Assembly (NCBI GenBank): GCA_044342535.1
Contig: JBIIPQ010000159.1
Coordinates: forward strand, 1 to 9,428
From: UBA4615 sp044342535
GTDB taxonomy: Bacteria > Pseudomonadota > Gammaproteobacteria > Burkholderiales > Burkholderiaceae_E
DNA length: 9,428 nucleotides
Direction of reading: 5' to 3'
Position numbers and translations under genes: made by a program. The first letter of the stretch is position 1. Every line of letters starts with the position of its first letter. Shown here in pieces: positions 7,276-9,428 of the stretch. The notes beneath the pieces were generated by a model. The model was not told the DNA's origin. It saw only the letters and a program-made list of their open reading frames with translations, and did not search any database.

Positions 7276-7758
7276 CTAACGGTTGCGGTCGATCAGACGC
7301 TGCAGCGCGCCGACCAGCGCCGCCGCGTTGTGCCCGCCGAACGGCTCGAGCACCGCGCGCTCGTGCTCGCGGGCGGCCTCGATCAGCGGCCCGGCGACGG
7401 CGCGTCCGCGCACGGTCAGGCTCACGACGATGCGGCGCCGGTCGTCGGCGTCGGTCTCGCGGTCGACGAGGCCCTGGCGCTGCATGCGCTCGAGCAGCTT
7501 GCTGACGGTCGGCTGCTTCTGCAGCACGATCTCGGCGACCTCGCCGGCGGACTTGGGCGTGTCCCACAGCGCGGCCATCACCCGCCACTGCAGCACCGGC
7601 ACGCGCTCGGCGGCGAGCCGCTCGTGGAACTGGCCGGAGATCAGGTGGCTGGCGCGCGCGAGCAGGTAGGGCAGGTAGCCGGCGATGAAGCCGTCGACCG
7701 GATCGTTCGCGGCGGCTTGCACGGCCGCCGTCCGCGGGCTCGCCGAGCGCCCGGCCAC
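7276..7758 (-). CDS. MarR family transcriptional regulator
   Basis: A DNA-binding winged-helix repressor/activator of 160 aa, normal for MarR. The dimerisation helix is around residues 22-48. The wHTH follows: VPVLQWRVMAALWD (53-66), SAGEVAEIVLQKQPTVSKLLERMQRQGLV (70-98) with the recognition helix at about 82-94, and the wing DADDRRRIVVSLT (103-115) with the conserved DxRR. A C-terminal helix completes the dimer interface. I chose the GTG at 7758 because it lies 2 bp after the cyclase stop (TGA-cc-GTG), which implies translational coupling. A GTG at 7722 is a shorter alternative that still keeps the whole domain. As the last gene of the SDR-cyclase-marR unit it probably controls that unit, responding to a small, perhaps aromatic, ligand as MarR proteins typically do; the ligand is unknown. 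Confidence 0.9.
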   Translation of the reverse strand: MAGRSASPRTAAVQAAANDPVDGFIAGYLPYLLARASHLISGQFHERLAAERVPVLQWRVMAALWDTPKSAGEVAEIVLQKQPTVSKLLERMQRQGLVDRETDADDRRRIVVSLTVRGRAVAGPLIEAAREHERAVLEPFGGHNAAALVGALQRLIDRNR

Positions 7759-7760
7759 GG

Positions 7761-8558
7761 TCAGCGCCCGGGCACCAGTGCCAGCACCCGGAGCGGGCTG
7801 CCGCTGCCCTGGCGGATCTTCAGCGGCGGCGCGATCACCACCGCGCCGGTGGGCGGCAGCAGGTCGAGGTTGGTCAGGCACTGCAGCCCGTAGCGGCCCG
7901 CGCCGTGCATGTAGTAGTGGCAGGGGTAGGGCGGGCGCTGGTGGAAGCCCTGGCCGGCGTCGGTGCCGATCGCCTCGGTGCCGAAGCCGAGCAGGTCGCG
8001 CTCCTCGACCAGGAAGCGGGCGACCTCGGCGTCCGGCCCCGGCGTGTGCTGGCCGGTCTCGTCGAAGTTCTGGTACGCGACCGGGTCGGTGCGCTTGCTC
8101 CAGTCGGTGCGCATCAGCACCCAGGCGCGCGGCGGGATGCGGCCGTGCTCGGCCTCCCAGCGCAGCACGTCGACCTTCGTCATCAGGTAGTCCGGGTCGG
8201 CGGTCGATGCCTTGGAGCAGTCGATCACGCAGGCCGGGCCGATCAGGCGCTCGACCGGGATGGTGTCGACCGCGTTGTTGGGCAGGTCGCGACCGCTGAT
8301 CCAGTGGATCGGTGCGTCGAAGTGCGTGCCGGTGTGCTCGCCGCAGGAGAAGTTGTTCCAGTACCAGCCCGGGCCGCGCTCGTCGTAGCGCGACACCTCC
8401 TCGATGCGGAACGGCAGGCACTGGCCCATCTCGGGCGGCAGCACGATCTGCGGGAACTCGGGCGCGAGCGTCTGGGTCAGGTCGACGACGCGGATGCCGC
8501 CGTCGAGCAGCCCGCTGACCAGCGAGGCGAGGGTGTCTGATGCGGAAGAGGCGTGCAT
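7761..8558 (-). CDS. Cyclase family protein (kynurenine formamidase/isatin hydrolase-like, PF04199)
   Basis: A metal-dependent hydrolase of 265 aa, in the fold of bacterial kynurenine formamidase (KynB) and isatin hydrolase. The metal-binding signature HTGTHFDAPIH spans residues 75-85 (H75, H79, D81, H85 as ligands). A family-typical C-terminal half follows, with IGTDAGQG, NLDLLPPTGAVVIAPPLKI and a terminal ALVP. The start ATG at 8558 has an AAGGA SD (minus strand of 8571-8567) at 8-nt spacing. It follows the SDR gene by 39 bp and is coupled to marR. It is longer than KynB (about 210 aa), with extra N-terminal sequence (YDERGPGWYWNNFSCGE). No tryptophan-degradation gene is in view, so I do not call it kynB. 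Hydrolysis of an amide or lactone intermediate in an aromatic or cyclic-compound pathway is the likely role. Confidence 0.9.
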   Translation of the reverse strand: MHASSASDTLASLVSGLLDGGIRVVDLTQTLAPEFPQIVLPPEMGQCLPFRIEEVSRYDERGPGWYWNNFSCGEHTGTHFDAPIHWISGRDLPNNAVDTIPVERLIGPACVIDCSKASTADPDYLMTKVDVLRWEAEHGRIPPRAWVLMRTDWSKRTDPVAYQNFDETGQHTPGPDAEVARFLVEERDLLGFGTEAIGTDAGQGFHQRPPYPCHYYMHGAGRYGLQCLTNLDLLPPTGAVVIAPPLKIRQGSGSPLRVLALVPGR

Positions 8559-8581
8559 TGGAGTCGTCCTTCGACAGTCGC

Positions 8582-8599
8582 GAGAGACCGGGGTCTCTC
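8582..8599. promoter_or_regulatory. Perfect 18-bp palindrome in the SDR-cyclase gap (candidate MarR operator)
   Basis: GAGAGACC and GGTCTCTC flank a central GG, giving a perfect inverted repeat. It overlaps the SDR stop codon (8600-8598) and lies just upstream of the cyclase SD. Size and symmetry fit a MarR-dimer site, and a MarR gene is two genes downstream. It could instead act as an mRNA hairpin that adjusts cyclase expression. No T-run follows, so it is not a terminator. Confidence 0.45.
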
Positions 8600-9428
8600 A
8601 GCTTCCGATCTCGCGCTCGAGCGCCTTGGGGTTGTCGCGCCAGCGCTCGAGCCACTCCTGCGCGACGTCGCCCGGATAGACGTCCTCGACGCCGTCCTCG
8701 AGGGCGCCGACGACCGCGCGCGCCAGCGTCTCGGGCAGCAGCTTCGGCGGCGGCAGCAGCTGCGTCCACTCGTCGTCGATGGGGCCCGGGAAGACGTTGA
8801 CCACGCGCACGCCGGCCGGCCGCATCTCGGCGCGCAGGCACTGCGCGAGCGAGAGCGCCGCGGCCTTCGAGGCCGAGAACGTGCCGTGCGCCGGAAAGTT
8901 CGCGAGCGCGAAGATCGACAGCAGGTTGACCCAGGCGCAGGCGCCGGTCGGGCCGTCGGCGGCGCGCGCGCGCAGGGCCGGGCCGAAGGCCTGCGCCAGA
9001 CGCAGCAGGCCGAAGTAGTTGACGTCCATCTCGCTGCGGGCGGTCTCGATGCCGACGCGGTGGCCGATGCCGGCGGCGCGGTGGTATTCGGCGGTGTTGA
9101 CCACGATGTCGACCTTGCCGCCGATCTCGCCGGCCAGCTCGGTCACCGAGCGCGAGTCGGTCAGGTCGAGCGGCACCGGCGTGACCTGCGGCAGCGCGAT
9201 CAGGCGGTCGAAGCCGGGCAGCTTCTTCCAGGGCTCGGCGTGGCCGGCCCAGACGATGTCGGCGCCGGCGGCGACCAGCGCGCGCACGACGGCCTGGCCG
9301 ACGGCGGTCTTGGCGTCGGACACCAGCACCTTGCGGAACTTCGGGTCGCAGGTCATCTCGCGCAGCTGCACGTCGTCGCTCATGTTCGGGGTCGCCGTGT
9401 CGGGCAGCGCGATCAGCACCGCCTGGCC
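8598..9428 (-). CDS. SDR-fold oxidoreductase-like protein with Phe for the catalytic Tyr, N-terminus possibly outside the window
   Basis: Rossmann-fold protein of the short-chain dehydrogenase/reductase superfamily. Counting from the ATG at 9383 (MSDD), it has an N-terminal beta-alpha unit KVLVSDAKTAVGQAVVRALV (18-37) where the usual TGxxxGxG is degenerate. It also has LDLTD, IVVNTAEYH in place of NNAG, an MDVNYFGLLRLAQ helix with the conserved Asn, Ser in NLLSIFAL (S156), GTFSASK (F169, K173) and VFPGPIDDEW. Ser, Asn and Lys of the tetrad are present, but Tyr is Phe (codon TTC at 8879-8877), so classical dehydrogenase chemistry is doubtful. No SD precedes the ATG at 9383 or the GTG at 9419, and the frame stays open to the edge with plausible sequence (QAVLIALPDTATPN). 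The protein may therefore be longer, for example a two-domain SDR. It is the first visible gene of the SDR-cyclase-marR unit. Confidence 0.85.
   Translation of the reverse strand, partial: GQAVLIALPDTATPNMSDDVQLREMTCDPKFRKVLVSDAKTAVGQAVVRALVAAGADIVWAGHAEPWKKLPGFDRLIALPQVTPVPLDLTDSRSVTELAGEIGGKVDIVVNTAEYHRAAGIGHRVGIETARSEMDVNYFGLLRLAQAFGPALRARAADGPTGACAWVNLLSIFALANFPAHGTFSASKAAALSLAQCLRAEMRPAGVRVVNVFPGPIDDEWTQLLPPPKLLPETLARAVVGALEDGVEDVYPGDVAQEWLERWRDNPKALEREIGS

Noticed and set aside
7276..8841. A cyclase-MarR or SDR-MarR fusion, since the marR frame is open up to 8841
   Set aside because: Upstream of 7758 the frame is antisense-like composition in a different phase from the cyclase. The cyclase has its own stop at 7763-7761, and MarR homology starts only after it.

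Overview
The window is a very GC-rich (about 70% by eye) bacterial chromosome segment with strong G/C preference at third codon positions. The gene families suggest a betaproteobacterium of the Burkholderiales: an RF3 gene followed directly by a BenE transporter, a remnant of a Bug/TctC solute-binding protein (a family greatly expanded in that order), and MarR/cyclase/SDR catabolic-type genes. This is inferred from family content, not from a marker gene. No rRNA, tRNA, CRISPR array, insertion sequence or phage gene was seen.

Layout. Plus strand: the 3' part of prfC (1-1393), whose first ~72 codons lie outside the window, is followed 5 bp later by benE (1399-2598). From 2599 to 3347 there is decayed DNA: a possible minus-strand gene tail (2606-2711) and a DUF222/HNH-endonuclease remnant (2747-3180) with no N-terminus, a frameshift and no HNH domain. 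A SixA-type histidine phosphatase follows (3348-3812). Convergent to it is a TctC/Bug gene collapsed by at least three internal deletions (3822-4052, minus). Then comes an aldo/keto reductase (4182-5186, plus), which ends in a 17-bp tandem duplication.

From 5250 to the right edge all genes are on the minus strand. In transcription order from the edge: an SDR-like protein (8598 to the edge) whose catalytic Tyr is Phe, a cyclase/kynurenine-formamidase-family hydrolase (7761-8558) and a MarR regulator (7276-7758). These three form a tight unit, with a perfect 18-bp palindrome between the first two. Next is a class I methyltransferase-like gene (6176-7066) preceded by an FNR/CRP-like site. Last is a PF10118-type ferritin-like predicted metal-dependent hydrolase (5250-6092) with a clear -10 box embedded in a 21-bp operator-like palindrome.

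The left half is housekeeping genes interrupted by gene debris. The right half looks like small accessory metabolic units with local regulation. The best candidates for something not well described are the SDR(Phe)-cyclase-MarR operon, the operator-controlled PF10118 gene, and the orphan methyltransferase under a possible oxygen- or cAMP-type regulator. Nothing in the window clearly amounts to a new defence or mobile system.
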